A DNA stretch of 64,000 nt from an uncultured Acidobacteriota bacterium. Its GTDB lineage: Bacteria; Acidobacteriota; Terriglobia; Terriglobales; Acidobacteriaceae. The stretch covers positions 62,001 to 126,000 of the forward strand of contig CAIQPK010000092.1 of the NCBI GenBank assembly GCA_903873705.1, in the 5' to 3' direction. The notes beneath the pieces are model-generated. The model saw only the letters and a list, made by a program, of their open reading frames with translations. It made no database searches and was not told where the DNA came from. The position numbers and the translations under genes were made by a program. Below, in pieces: positions 35,057 to 44,430 of the stretch. How positions within the stretch are numbered: position 1 is the first letter of the stretch; the number at the start of each line of letters is the position of its first letter.

Positions 35057-36463
35057 ATGCCCAAAGACCCACCGCCGATTCGTCCGCAACTCACTGTTCC
35101 GGCGCTGCGGCGCGCTCTGAGCCGGTGGGACCTGGTGGCAATCGGGATCAACCAGGTGATCGGTGGCGCGGTGTTTCTGGTGCCTGCACAAATCTACCTT
35201 CACCTGGGCGCCTGGAGCCCGTTCGCCATCCTCGCGGTCGGTCTTTGTTCCCTTTTTGTGGCGCTGTGCTTTGCCGAATCCGGCAGCCGTTTTGAAGCTA
35301 CCGGCGGCGCCTACCTCTACACCCGTGAGGCCTTTGGGCGTTTCGCCGGGCTGGAGGTGGCATGGATGCAGTGGTTCACACGTGTCACCAGCCTGGCCTC
35401 CGTGGCCAACGGCATCGTGCTCGTGCTTGGCATTTACCTGCCCGTGGCCGGAACGGAGTGGTCACGCATGCTGATCGTCACCACCGTGACGGTGGTGCTG
35501 ACGCTGGTCAACATTTGGGGCATCAAGCAGAGCGCCGGACTGGTCAACTTCCTGACTATTGCCAAGCTGCTGCCGCTGGTAGCGTTGATCGTTCTCGGCG
35601 TGCTGCACATCAAATCCTTCGCCTTCCCGGCGTTCACCACCTTCCACCGGCTCTCCGGTTCCGATGTGGCGATCACGCTCCTGTTGCTGGTGTTCACGTT
35701 TGGCGGCTTTGACGTGATCGGCGTTCCAGCCGGCGAAGCGAAGTCGCCCCGGCGCGATATTCCATTCGCCTTTGTCGCCACGGTCGGCGGGGTCACGCTG
35801 ATCCTGCTTTTGATTCAGCTGATCCTGATGGGCACAGATCCTGCACTGGCCACCGCGCTTACACCGGTGGCCGACGTGATGCAAAGCTACACTGGCGGCG
35901 CCGGAGCGCTGCTGGTCGGCATCGCTGCTACGCTCTCCATGATGGGCAACAACATGGGTCAGATCCTCTCCGGCTCGCGGGTGCTTTATGCGCTCTCCGC
36001 GAGAGGCGAGCTGCCTCCTTCTCTCGGCCGAGTGCATGCAACGTTCCGCACTCCGGTCAACGCGATCGTGCTCACCTCCGCCGTTTCGCTGGCGCTGGCG
36101 TTGTCCGGCTCATTCGTTCGCCTGGCAGCGGTCAGCGCTGTCGCGCGCCTGGCCGCCTATGCAGGAACCGCAGCGGCCACCCTGAAGCTGCGCCGCATGG
36201 ATCGCCCCGGGAGCGCGAACGTTGTGCCTGCTGCAACCTTCACGATACCTGGCAAAGCGACCGTGCCCATCCTCGCGCTGGTTACCTCGCTGCTGATCCT
36301 TGCCGGAGCCACCCGGGAGCAGCTCTTCTCCGGCGCTCTCGCACTGGTGATCGGTGCGCTGCTCTTCTTCGTCTCGAACAGGTTCTGGATTATTCGGCCT
36401 GCCACCGGCACGGCCCCACTCAGCGAGCTACCTCAACTGACCGGAGAACACCATGACAACTAG
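35057..36463 (+). CDS. APC-superfamily amino acid permease
   Basis: 468 residues with about 12 hydrophobic segments. The N-terminal segment LSRWDLVAIGINQVIGGAVF is the APC substrate-binding unwound helix region, and EATGGAYLYTREAFG and FGGFDVIGVPAGEAKSPRRDIP are typical. Predicted to import amino acids across the inner membrane. Its end overlaps the aminopeptidase gene by 11 nt, so peptide hydrolysis outside the membrane and uptake of released residues may be coupled. The ribosome site is weak. Confidence 0.88.
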   Translation: MPKDPPPIRPQLTVPALRRALSRWDLVAIGINQVIGGAVFLVPAQIYLHLGAWSPFAILAVGLCSLFVALCFAESGSRFEATGGAYLYTREAFGRFAGLEVAWMQWFTRVTSLASVANGIVLVLGIYLPVAGTEWSRMLIVTTVTVVLTLVNIWGIKQSAGLVNFLTIAKLLPLVALIVLGVLHIKSFAFPAFTTFHRLSGSDVAITLLLLVFTFGGFDVIGVPAGEAKSPRRDIPFAFVATVGGVTLILLLIQLILMGTDPALATALTPVADVMQSYTGGAGALLVGIAATLSMMGNNMGQILSGSRVLYALSARGELPPSLGRVHATFRTPVNAIVLTSAVSLALALSGSFVRLAAVSAVARLAAYAGTAAATLKLRRMDRPGSANVVPAATFTIPGKATVPILALVTSLLILAGATREQLFSGALALVIGALLFFVSNRFWIIRPATGTAPLSELPQLTGEHHDN

Positions 36464-37667
36464 ATGCCGCGTTGTGCCATTGTTACTGCCGTTTCTGCTT
36501 TCGTCCTTCGCGCCCATGCTGACGCATGCGCAAACTGCTGCCGCTTCCGGCGAAAAGCGTCTGCGCGCACGAGAGCTGGGCATCGTGGTGGGCAGCTATC
36601 CCACCGGAAGATGGAACGCGATCACTGACGTTCCCGGCGTGCTGGTTGGCGAGACCACCATGATCAGCGGGTCAGGTCCTTTGAAGGTGGGGACTGGACC
36701 TATCCGCACCGGCGTGACGGCCGTGCTGCCGCGCGCCGATATCTGGTCGCAGGGCGTTTTCGCTGCTACGTACAGCTTCAACGGCGACGGCGAGATGACC
36801 GGCACGCACTGGATTCAGGACCTCGAAACACTGAACTATCCCATCATGCTCACGAGCACAGGCAGCGTCGGCAGCGTGGACGACGCCGTAACGCAATACA
36901 CCGCCGAGCATCATCCCGAGCACAAGTGGGACTTCCTCCCGGTCGTCGCCGAAACGTTTGACGGCTCGCTCAACGACCTGCAGGGACGGCACGTTCGCTA
37001 TGCCGAGGTCTCGCACGCCATTGACACCGCCGCTCCCGGCCCCGTGGCCGAAGGCAATGTTGGCGGCGGAACAGGCATGGTCTGCTTCCGCTTCAAATGC
37101 GGCACGGGGACCTCATCGCGTGTGCTGCCGGCAAAAGACGGCGGCTACACCATCGGCGTGCTGGTGCAGGCCAACTTCGGCACACGCGAGCAGCTGACGA
37201 TTGCGGGCGTTCCCGTCGGTGCGGAAATGACCGAGCCCACTACCGCCGCGCTCCAGCTTCCCGACACCGGCAAGGAAGGCTCCATCATCATCGTGCTGGC
37301 CACCAACGCACCACTTTCTTCGCGACAGCTCGAGCGTGTGGCCCGGCGGGCTGCATTGGGAATGGCCCGGACCGGCTCGACGTCCGGCAACTCCAGCGGC
37401 GACCTCTTCATCGCATTTTCTACCGCGAACACCGTTCCCCTGCGCGGTTCCGATAACGAGATGACCGTCAAGCTGCTCTCCACCGATCATGTGGAACCGC
37501 TCTTCCGGGCGGCCGTCGAAGCCACCGAGGAGGCCATCCTGAATGCCCTAACCATGGGCAGCACGATGGAAGGCGTGAGCGGGCACGTGGCTTACGGCAT
37601 CCCTTATGACCGGCTCGCGACTATCATGGCGAAGTACGGCAGGCCGATGAGCTATCCCATTCACTGA
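36453..37667 (+). CDS. Exported P1-family peptidase (DmpA/BapA-type aminopeptidase)
   Basis: 404 residues with a signal peptide (to about residue 27, PMLTHAQ). Ntn-hydrolase-like fold. The self-cleavage/nucleophile region is recognisable near GSTSGNSSGDLFIAFSTAN, with VGETTMISG and GNVGGGTGMVCFRFKCGTG typical of the DmpA family. Known members cleave N-terminal D- or L-residues or beta-peptides. The precursor is expected to autocleave into two chains. Translationally coupled to the preceding amino acid permease. Confidence 0.9.
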   Translation: MTTRCRVVPLLLPFLLSSFAPMLTHAQTAAASGEKRLRARELGIVVGSYPTGRWNAITDVPGVLVGETTMISGSGPLKVGTGPIRTGVTAVLPRADIWSQGVFAATYSFNGDGEMTGTHWIQDLETLNYPIMLTSTGSVGSVDDAVTQYTAEHHPEHKWDFLPVVAETFDGSLNDLQGRHVRYAEVSHAIDTAAPGPVAEGNVGGGTGMVCFRFKCGTGTSSRVLPAKDGGYTIGVLVQANFGTREQLTIAGVPVGAEMTEPTTAALQLPDTGKEGSIIIVLATNAPLSSRQLERVARRAALGMARTGSTSGNSSGDLFIAFSTANTVPLRGSDNEMTVKLLSTDHVEPLFRAAVEATEEAILNALTMGSTMEGVSGHVAYGIPYDRLATIMAKYGRPMSYPIH

Positions 37668-37785
37668 CGCTTTTCCCAGTGCCACGCCAAAAAGCATCAC
37701 GCTGGCGGCACACTTGTGGGACTGCTTATAACAGTGCGCTTGATCGACCTTACCGCGTCGTCATTCTTTCTTCATTTCCGCTTCC

Positions 37786-37816
37786 CAAAATGGGAATTTG
37801 GGAGTGCCCATTTTTG
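37786..37816 (+). terminator. Possible terminator after the P1 peptidase gene
   Basis: CAAAATGGG pairs with CCCATTTTTG across a 12-nt loop and is followed by GAAAG rather than a long U-tract; the T-run lies within the second arm. Weak stem, hence low confidence. Confidence 0.4.
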
Positions 37817-37883
37817 AAAGATTTTCACTGCCGGTGTAGGCCAAATTCATTCTTCGCCCCGGGTAACCGTATACGTAGCTCAC

Positions 37884-37914
37884 TTGACGGGAAATTGAGC
37901 AGATTAGGTATAGA
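37884..37914 (+). promoter_or_regulatory. Candidate sigma-70 promoter for the MHYT kinase operon
   Basis: TTGACG at 37884-37889 and TATAGA at 37909-37914 (19-nt spacer) or GGTATA at 37907 (17-nt spacer). About 130 nt before the chosen start. Confidence 0.45.
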
Positions 37915-38047
37915 CTCGGCCTACATCAGAGTTCCAAAACGGGCCCCTGCGAAGATCTAGCGGCCGAATCTGAGTTCCAATTTGAACCACTCCGCGGTCG
38001 CTCCCTACGCGTTCTTCGAGATTCATCTACGTAGCCAGGTGCGCCAC

Positions 38048-40753
38048 ATGCAGTCCGCTGTAACGATAACGGGTACGTACGACTACCGGCTGGTAGCTGT
38101 GTCCGTTCTGATTGCGATCGTCGCCGCGTATGCCGCGCTCGATCTATCAAGCAGAATTGCCACGGCAGCGGGGAGTGCTCGTTTTGTATGGATCGCCTGT
38201 GGCGGCGTGGCGATGGGTACCGGAATCTGGGCGATGCACTACGTGGGCATGGCCGCCCTCAAACTGAGCGTTGCTGTCCTGTACGACTGGCCGACGGTGC
38301 TGCTGTCAGCGCTCGTCGCCGTGGCTTCTGCCACATTTGCCCTTTTCCTGGTGAGCCGGCCACGGCTCGATCAGCCTGCGGTCATCGGCGGCAGCATCGT
38401 CATGGGCGGCGGCATCGCTGCGATGCACTTTATCGGCATGGCCGCCATGCGCATGCCGGCCGTGGCGACACACTCCGCCTGGCTGGTTGCTGCCTCAATT
38501 CTGCTTGCTATTGGCGCCTCTTATGCCGCGCTTCGTACCCAGTTTGCACTGCGCAATCATGTCGCTTCGTGGAGCAGGCGCAAGTTCGTCAGCGCCATCC
38601 TGCTTGGGGCGGCGATCCCACTGATGCATTACGTGGGCATGGAAGGAATGACCTTCACGCGTGATGACGGGATGCGCCAAAACCTGGGGCATGCCCTCTT
38701 TCTATCCCCACTGGGCCTTGTGCGCATCATCTTTTTGACCGCGATGGCCCTGGCCGCCGTGATCGTTATGTCGATCTTCGATCGGCGCCGCGCTCGCAAC
38801 ATCCAGGAGCTAGCTGAGAGCCGGGCCCAACTTCAGTCCATCTTCGACCACATGGCCGATGGCATTGCCGTTCTTGACCTCGAGGGAAACGTGATTCAGG
38901 CCAACCAGGTGGCCAAGACCATGCTGGGCATTACCTTTGCACAGGATTCGCTCGACGCACTCCGCGACAACGTTCAGATATCTTTGCCAAACGGGGTACC
39001 GTTGCCCCGCGATCAATGGCCTCTGGCCCTAGCCATCCGAGGCATCTTTGTCAGCCGCCAGGAACTCATGGTCTCCCGCCAGGATACGGGCCAGGGTTTT
39101 GTAGCCGAGATCAACACAACGCCGATACGCAACCTGGCCGGCCAGGTAATCCAGATCATCGTCAGTCATCGCGATATCACCGAGCGGATTCTGAATACGG
39201 AGACGCGCTCGAGACTCGCCGCCATTGTCGACTCGTCAGAAGACGCCATCATCGGCAAGGACATCAATGGGATCATTCGCAGCTGGAACGCAGCGGCAGA
39301 GAAGATCTTTGGATATAGCGCGGAAGAAATGGTGGGCCAATCGATACTGAGGCTGCTTCCCGCCGACCGCCAGGGCGAGGAGAGCGATTTCCTCTCAAAC
39401 CTCAGGCGGGGCCAAATCATCGACCACGTGGAGACGGTCCGCAAAACCAAGTCGGGCAAGCTGATTCATATCTCGCTAACGATCTCGCCGATCCGCGATG
39501 GCCAAGGCCAGATCATTGGCGCATCAAAAATCGCACGGGATATCACGGATCGCAAGCAGTTGGAGCGACAACTTCAGCAGGGCCAGAAGATGGAGGCTAT
39601 CGGTCAACTCACCGGCGGCATCGCCCATGACTTCAACAATCTTCTGGGGGTCATCATCGGCAATCTGGGTTTGCTGGAACGACTGATCACTGACCGGCCC
39701 GATGCGACGAAACGTCTCGCGACGGCACACAAAGCGGCCTTACGCGGAGCGGACCTGACCAAACGGCTGCTGGCTTTTTCCAGCAATGAAGAGCTGAAAC
39801 CTGCTCACACTTTCCTGGCCGAGGCCATACACAACACGACAGAATTCGCAGCGCGCACTCTTGGGCCGGAAATCAAAATTGTGACGCGGATTGCCGAGAA
39901 TATGCCCCCCGTGTTCGTCGATCCTGCGGCGCTGGAAAGTGCACTGCTGAACCTGATGGTCAACTCACGCGATGCCATGCCGAAGGGCGGCACGCTTACC
40001 GTACTGGCTGAGTTAGCCGATATCGAGGCCGGCTTTGCTCCTGTCAAAACGGGGGAGATGAAAGCAGGCCGATACGCCTGCGTTTCCATTACGGATACCG
40101 GGACCGGAATGCCGCGTGAAATTCTGGAACGCGCACTGGAGCCCTTTTACACGACGAAGCCACGAGGGAAAGGCACCGGGCTCGGCCTTGCCATGGTGTA
40201 TGGATTCGTCAAACAGTCCGGAGGCGTGGTGCGACTTTACAGCGAAGTCGGTTATGGCACCACGGTGACTTTCTATCTCCAGCTTGCGGACTCCATTACG
40301 GCGCCTCCGAAGTTTGTTTTGCCCGCCGACATCGCCGCAACATCCGGTGGGAAGGTGCTGATCGTTGACGACGAGGCCGACCTCCTGGAAGTTGCCGCTA
40401 CGTATCTATCCGACATGGGCTATGTCGTCTTTCAGGCCACCAACGGTGCACTGGCGCTGGAGATCGTCAAGCGCGAGGGCGATATCGACCTCGTGGTTAC
40501 CGATGTCATCATGCCCGGCGGCATGAATGGTGTTGAGCTTGTGCAAGCCATTCGGACCTTCGATCCGCACATCAAAGTTATTTACTCCTCCGGCTTCCCT
40601 GCCGACGCCCTCAGCGAACGCAGTGGCACCGTTGTCGACGGCCTGCTGCTTCGCAAACCCTATCAACGTGCCGAGTTCGACGCTATCGTACGCAGCACGC
40701 TGCACCCTTCAAAGACACCTGCAGCGCAGGCATCACCTCAAACTCATCATTAG
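38048..40753 (+). CDS. MHYT-PAS-PAS hybrid sensor histidine kinase
   Basis: 901 residues. The N-terminal MHYT sensor (about 8-220) has seven membrane segments with three MHYVGM/MHFIGM motifs, proposed to bind copper and sense a diatomic gas or redox ligand. Two PAS domains follow (about 245-365 and 375-495), then a HisKA dimerisation domain with the phospho-accepting His527 in GGIAHDFNN. A GHKL ATPase with GKGTGLGLAMVYGFVKQSGG comes next, and a C-terminal receiver domain with phospho-Asp819 in VVTDVIMPGG. ATG 38048 is preferred over TTG 37982 because it sits right before the MHYT start and has AGGTG upstream. The REC-EAL gene follows by 15 nt, making a likely phosphorelay to cyclic-di-GMP turnover. 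Confidence 0.92.
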   Translation: MQSAVTITGTYDYRLVAVSVLIAIVAAYAALDLSSRIATAAGSARFVWIACGGVAMGTGIWAMHYVGMAALKLSVAVLYDWPTVLLSALVAVASATFALFLVSRPRLDQPAVIGGSIVMGGGIAAMHFIGMAAMRMPAVATHSAWLVAASILLAIGASYAALRTQFALRNHVASWSRRKFVSAILLGAAIPLMHYVGMEGMTFTRDDGMRQNLGHALFLSPLGLVRIIFLTAMALAAVIVMSIFDRRRARNIQELAESRAQLQSIFDHMADGIAVLDLEGNVIQANQVAKTMLGITFAQDSLDALRDNVQISLPNGVPLPRDQWPLALAIRGIFVSRQELMVSRQDTGQGFVAEINTTPIRNLAGQVIQIIVSHRDITERILNTETRSRLAAIVDSSEDAIIGKDINGIIRSWNAAAEKIFGYSAEEMVGQSILRLLPADRQGEESDFLSNLRRGQIIDHVETVRKTKSGKLIHISLTISPIRDGQGQIIGASKIARDITDRKQLERQLQQGQKMEAIGQLTGGIAHDFNNLLGVIIGNLGLLERLITDRPDATKRLATAHKAALRGADLTKRLLAFSSNEELKPAHTFLAEAIHNTTEFAARTLGPEIKIVTRIAENMPPVFVDPAALESALLNLMVNSRDAMPKGGTLTVLAELADIEAGFAPVKTGEMKAGRYACVSITDTGTGMPREILERALEPFYTTKPRGKGTGLGLAMVYGFVKQSGGVVRLYSEVGYGTTVTFYLQLADSITAPPKFVLPADIAATSGGKVLIVDDEADLLEVAATYLSDMGYVVFQATNGALALEIVKREGDIDLVVTDVIMPGGMNGVELVQAIRTFDPHIKVIYSSGFPADALSERSGTVVDGLLLRKPYQRAEFDAIVRSTLHPSKTPAAQASPQTHH

Positions 40754-40768
40754 AAAGCAAGGACCGCC

Positions 40769-41965
40769 GTGGCCCACAAAATTCTTGTCATTGATGACGA
40801 CAGCGACATTGGCGAGTACATCTGCCTTACGGCTCAGGGCCTTGGGCTCGAATGTCGAGCGACGACCCGGGTCGACGAGTTCATCGACGTTCTGCGGCCC
40901 GACGTGACGCTCATCATGCTCGATCTCCTGATGCCAGAAACCGATGGCGTCGAATTGCTGCGGCACCTCAGCCATAGCCACTGTCACACTGGCATCGTGC
41001 TGATGAGCGGTGTCGGCAGACGCGTGATCGAGACTGCGGAAGAGCTGGCAAAAGCGCTTGGCCTGCACGTTGTCGGCACCTTGCAAAAACCCTTTCCCAT
41101 AACTGCGCTCGAAGCGGTCCTGACCCGTGACGACGGCATCCTTGCGCCGGCCCAGAGGACGAAGGATCAGCTTTATTTTCCGAACGTCGATCTGCGTCTT
41201 GCCGTTCAGCGAAGCGAGTTCGTGCTGTACTACCAGCCGCAGATTGAGATTGCGACGGGCAAGGTCGTCGGCCTGGAAGGCCTGGTACGCTGGCAACATC
41301 CTGACGGCCGGCTCATCTTTCCCGATGAGTTCATAGGCCGGCTCGAAGCCATGGGCTGGATTGACGACCTGGCATGGCTGACGACACGACTTGGCCTGGC
41401 GGAGATCGCACGCTTCGCTGACGAGTCGGGCGACATCCCTACCCTGTCAATCAACATCTCCGTCAATTCCCTGCTGGACCTTCGCTTTCCGGATAAACTC
41501 ACCGCGATGGCCGAAAAGTTCGGCATCCCCCTGGAAAAAGTCACGATGGAAATTACGGAGAGCGGCCTTTTGAAAGAACTGGCTAAAACGCTCGACGTTC
41601 TCGCCCGCCTGCGCATGAAGGGCGTGCTGATTTCGATTGATGACTTCGGCACAGGCTATTCGATGATGCAACAGCTCCGCCGCATTCCCGCAACCGAAAT
41701 CAAGATCGACAAATCTTTCGTTCACAACATGCACTCCAGCGATGGCGATCGCATTATTGTTCAAAAGACGATCGAGATCGGACACGAACTGGGCATGAAA
41801 GTGGTCGTCGAAGGCGTGGAAACACTTGCACAACTGGAGTTCATGCGCGGCCATCACTGCGATATCGCGCAGGGGTATTACTTTTCCCGGCCGCTGGCAG
41901 CCGACGCCATGCGCACGTGGCTAAAGGAGTACCGCGCGAAAACAGGCGGGGCCATGGAGGCTTGA
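40769..41965 (+). CDS. REC-EAL response regulator (cyclic-di-GMP phosphodiesterase)
   Basis: 398 residues starting at GTG. Receiver domain (1-120) with phospho-Asp52 in MLDLLMPET. EAL domain (about 140-390): the signature is E170-G-L-V-R-W rather than EAL, while the metal and catalytic positions look intact (NISVNSLL, EITESGLL, DDFGTGYS, DKSFV, VVEGVET, QGYYFSRPL). Hydrolysis of c-di-GMP is therefore likely. It lies 15 nt after the MHYT kinase and is expected to be its output, controlling biofilm/motility type decisions. Confidence 0.93.
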   Translation: MAHKILVIDDDSDIGEYICLTAQGLGLECRATTRVDEFIDVLRPDVTLIMLDLLMPETDGVELLRHLSHSHCHTGIVLMSGVGRRVIETAEELAKALGLHVVGTLQKPFPITALEAVLTRDDGILAPAQRTKDQLYFPNVDLRLAVQRSEFVLYYQPQIEIATGKVVGLEGLVRWQHPDGRLIFPDEFIGRLEAMGWIDDLAWLTTRLGLAEIARFADESGDIPTLSINISVNSLLDLRFPDKLTAMAEKFGIPLEKVTMEITESGLLKELAKTLDVLARLRMKGVLISIDDFGTGYSMMQQLRRIPATEIKIDKSFVHNMHSSDGDRIIVQKTIEIGHELGMKVVVEGVETLAQLEFMRGHHCDIAQGYYFSRPLAADAMRTWLKEYRAKTGGAMEA

Positions 41966-42005
41966 GTTGCGCATGATTATCTTCGCAAAGTTCGCCGGGA
42001 GTAAC

Positions 42006-42365
42006 TTACTTCAAGTCCTTCAGAGCAGGAATGGTGTTGACCGCTGGCGGCGGGGGAAGCGACTTGATCCAGGCGTAAATGTCAGCAACTTCCTGCTCAG
42101 GTAAAACTTTTGCCGTGTAGGGAACCATCTGGCCGGATGGCTTACGAATGTAACTCACAAAATAATTCCAGGAGAAGTTCCGCTGCGTGAGGCGGGCTCC
42201 AGCCTGGCCGCCCTGGCCGACGTAGCCGTGGCACTGAAAGCAAGCGCGGTTGACAAAGAGTTTCTTGCCGTTCTCGACGTTTCCGGCTGGCGCGCCTGGC
42301 GCCTGGGCATGGAGCTGAACAGAACCTGCAAAGGCAAGCATGACAATCATGAGAACAAAACGCAT
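42006..42365 (-). CDS. Periplasmic mono-heme c-type cytochrome
   Basis: 119 residues with a signal peptide (to about HAQ, residue 21). A single heme motif C42-FQ-C45-H46 and a likely distal Met80 in SGQMVPY. Small class I cytochrome fold with the C-terminal helix VADIYAWIKSLP. It lies 24 nt downstream of the Tat-exported TPP enzyme, with GGGAG before its ATG, and is probably the electron acceptor in the periplasmic gene block, perhaps for the PQQ dehydrogenase at 51-53 kb. That pairing is inference. Confidence 0.9.
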   Translation of the reverse strand: MRFVLMIVMLAFAGSVQLHAQAPGAPAGNVENGKKLFVNRACFQCHGYVGQGGQAGARLTQRNFSWNYFVSYIRKPSGQMVPYTAKVLPEQEVADIYAWIKSLPPPPAVNTIPALKDLK

Positions 42366-42389
42366 CCGGCGATCTCCCTTTTTCGTTGC

Positions 42390-44327
42390 CTAGCGGGGTT
42401 GAGTAATGGTGTCGAGCAGCGCCACCTGGCCTTTTTCAACTTGCTCCACAGCACGAAGCAGCGCCGGCCTCAAATCGTTTGGATTCGAGATCGGCCCCTC
42501 GGCATAGGCACCCATGCTCTTAGCCAGCATGGCAAAGTCGATGTTGGGCTCCCTGATGAAGACTCCGGGAGCACCCATGGCGAAACTCTCCACGCCGCGC
42601 TGCCGCCGATTCGCCATGCGCTGAAGGTGCATCACTTCCTGGTGATAAGCACGATTGTTCAGCATGACGATCAACATGGGAATCTTGTGGTGAACCGCCG
42701 TCCACATGGCGTTGTTCACGAACATCATGTCGCCGTCTTTCTGCATGGAGACGACCAGACGCCCGTGCTTCTTGTGTGCCAGCGCGCCGCCGATGGTGCA
42801 GGGGAAATCGCCTCCGACGCCTCCGCCTGAGCCCACGTCACCCTGCCGGCGGTAGAACTTATCGAAGTTCCACAGGCGGTTGGAATTTGGCCCTACCAGT
42901 GCCCAGTCCTTGTCCTTGATGACGTCGTAGAGCTCCATGCTCAGCCGCTGCGTACTGATCGGGCTGGCATCCCATCCGTAAGTGCACTCGACCTTTGCCC
43001 GCTCATGCGCCTGCGCCCAGGCGGACGCAAACCGCTTCCCGCGCGCATCGTAGGCAGTGCGCTTGTCGGCGGTAATGAGCTTCTTGCAGGCTTCGATCAG
43101 GCTGGGCAGCGTTGCCTCTGGGTCGCCGGCAATCGCCATGTCCACTTCCTGGAAGCGATCGACGGCCTGATAGTTGCTCTTCTGGAAGAGGTCGTACGAC
43201 GAGATGGTGACGATTTTGGTTCCGGGCTTCAGCCTGGGAGTCGAATATCTGACCGCCTGGTCGCGGTAATCGTTGAGGACATTGAACAGCGATATCTCGT
43301 TGAGCGCCAGGATCATGTCCGCCGTGCCGAGATTGGCCCCACCCGCAAGAGGATGGTGATTGGGCATGCTGCGTCCTCCGCCCATCACCGGCGCCTGTAG
43401 CGTCTCAGCGAGCTCGACGAGCAGCTTGCTCCCTTCTTCGCCGCTGGCCACATCGCCAGCAACGATGACCGGGTTTTCTGCCGCGACAAGCCACTTGGCG
43501 AGCTCAGCAATGGCATTTGGATCGCCGACGGGCGGGGTGTCGAGAGTCAACTTCGGGATGTGCAGCTTCGAGTGGTTAGGGTTCGGCTTTTCCGCCATGC
43601 CTCCGTCAACCACGATCATGACCGGCCCACGCGGCTCGGTCATCGCCATCTTGTAGGCGCGCACACTGGACTCGGCAAAGTGCTGGAGCGATACCGGCGT
43701 ATCGTCCCACTTGGTGATGTCGCGGACCATCGCTGCCGGATCCATAACGGCGTGCTCCCACCAATCCGTGCTGGGGCGCCGCTCCACGGCGTCGAGAATA
43801 CTGGAGCACAGGACAAAGGTAGGTATATGACCTACAAAAGAGCCGAGGATGCCCATCGACGCATGCATCATGCCGCACGGAGCGAAGGTCATCACGGCCA
43901 TCGGCTTGCCTTCTACGGCGTAGTAGCCATTCGCAATGTTGACCGAGACTTCTTCGTGAAGACACGTGATCCACTCCGGCCCCTTGTTGCTGCCGTAGTG
44001 GAGAAACGATTCGTGGATACCTCTAAAGCTGGAGGAGGGATTCGAAGCGATGTATTCAAAGCCGAGCGACTTGATGACGTCGACCATGAAATCCGAACCG
44101 GGATCGTTGACAACAAATCCCGCGTCTTCAGGAAGCGGTGCGGTTTCCGTTGCCAGGGCCTGGCCGGTGATGAGCGGAGATAAAGGCGGCGCCTCTGGAG
44201 CTGACTCAGCTTTCGGCGTGGCGGCGGCTGCCAGTGGAGCTGAGACGATGGTGGTAGCTCCTGCGGCTGCTCCCAGGGCAGCTCCCTTAAGGAACCCGCG
44301 ACGATCCAGATGTGTGGCTTTCGCCAT
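42390..44327 (-). CDS. Tat-exported thiamine-diphosphate-dependent enzyme
   Basis: 645 residues. N-terminal twin-arginine signal DRRGFLKG (residues 8-15) with an Ala-rich h-region. The mature protein is a ThDP enzyme of the acetolactate synthase/benzoylformate decarboxylase superfamily. The catalytic Glu125 lies in CLHEEVSVNIANGYYAVEG. The ThDP/Mg motif is D531-G-D...N557-N558 (KDGDMMF to VMLNNRAYHQE), with the usual GDG first Gly replaced by Lys-Asp. The middle domain (about 270-400) is Rossmann-like. Export of a ThDP enzyme is unusual: the cofactor would have to be loaded in the cytoplasm before Tat transport. GAGGAGG precedes the ATG. Substrate unknown; decarboxylation or carboligation of a 2-oxo acid is the family chemistry. 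Confidence 0.87.
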   Translation of the reverse strand: MAKATHLDRRGFLKGAALGAAAGATTIVSAPLAAAATPKAESAPEAPPLSPLITGQALATETAPLPEDAGFVVNDPGSDFMVDVIKSLGFEYIASNPSSSFRGIHESFLHYGSNKGPEWITCLHEEVSVNIANGYYAVEGKPMAVMTFAPCGMMHASMGILGSFVGHIPTFVLCSSILDAVERRPSTDWWEHAVMDPAAMVRDITKWDDTPVSLQHFAESSVRAYKMAMTEPRGPVMIVVDGGMAEKPNPNHSKLHIPKLTLDTPPVGDPNAIAELAKWLVAAENPVIVAGDVASGEEGSKLLVELAETLQAPVMGGGRSMPNHHPLAGGANLGTADMILALNEISLFNVLNDYRDQAVRYSTPRLKPGTKIVTISSYDLFQKSNYQAVDRFQEVDMAIAGDPEATLPSLIEACKKLITADKRTAYDARGKRFASAWAQAHERAKVECTYGWDASPISTQRLSMELYDVIKDKDWALVGPNSNRLWNFDKFYRRQGDVGSGGGVGGDFPCTIGGALAHKKHGRLVVSMQKDGDMMFVNNAMWTAVHHKIPMLIVMLNNRAYHQEVMHLQRMANRRQRGVESFAMGAPGVFIREPNIDFAMLAKSMGAYAEGPISNPNDLRPALLRAVEQVEKGQVALLDTITQPR

Positions 44328-44381
44328 GCGCTATTTCCTCCTCAAACTACACAACCCCATTTTGTACACGAAACAGCCATA

Positions 44382-44417
44382 AGGCGGCGGGAAGAGATGA
44401 TCTTCTTCCTGCCGCCT
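44382..44417 (-). terminator. Hairpin between the interrupted TonB receptor and the TPP enzyme gene
   Basis: GC-rich inverted repeat AGGCGGC...GCCGCCT with arms of about 14 nt, one mismatch. Read leftwards it is followed by TATGGCTGTTTCG, not a true U-tract, so it may be a weak terminator or an RNA-stability element. Confidence 0.45.
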
Positions 44418-44430
44418 CCCATGGTTGGCT

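Larger units (their letters stand above)
37668..38047 (+). other. Intergenic region with hairpin and promoter ahead of the MHYT kinase
   Basis: No credible gene; the short frame 37679-37960 has no family features. A CAAAATGGG/CCCATTTTTG inverted repeat with a T-run (37786-37816) could terminate the peptidase transcript, and a promoter-like pair lies at 37884-37914. Confidence 0.5.

Noticed and set aside
37679-37960. Possible 93-residue protein
   Set aside because: Overlaps a hairpin and promoter-like elements, has no ribosome site and no recognisable pattern.
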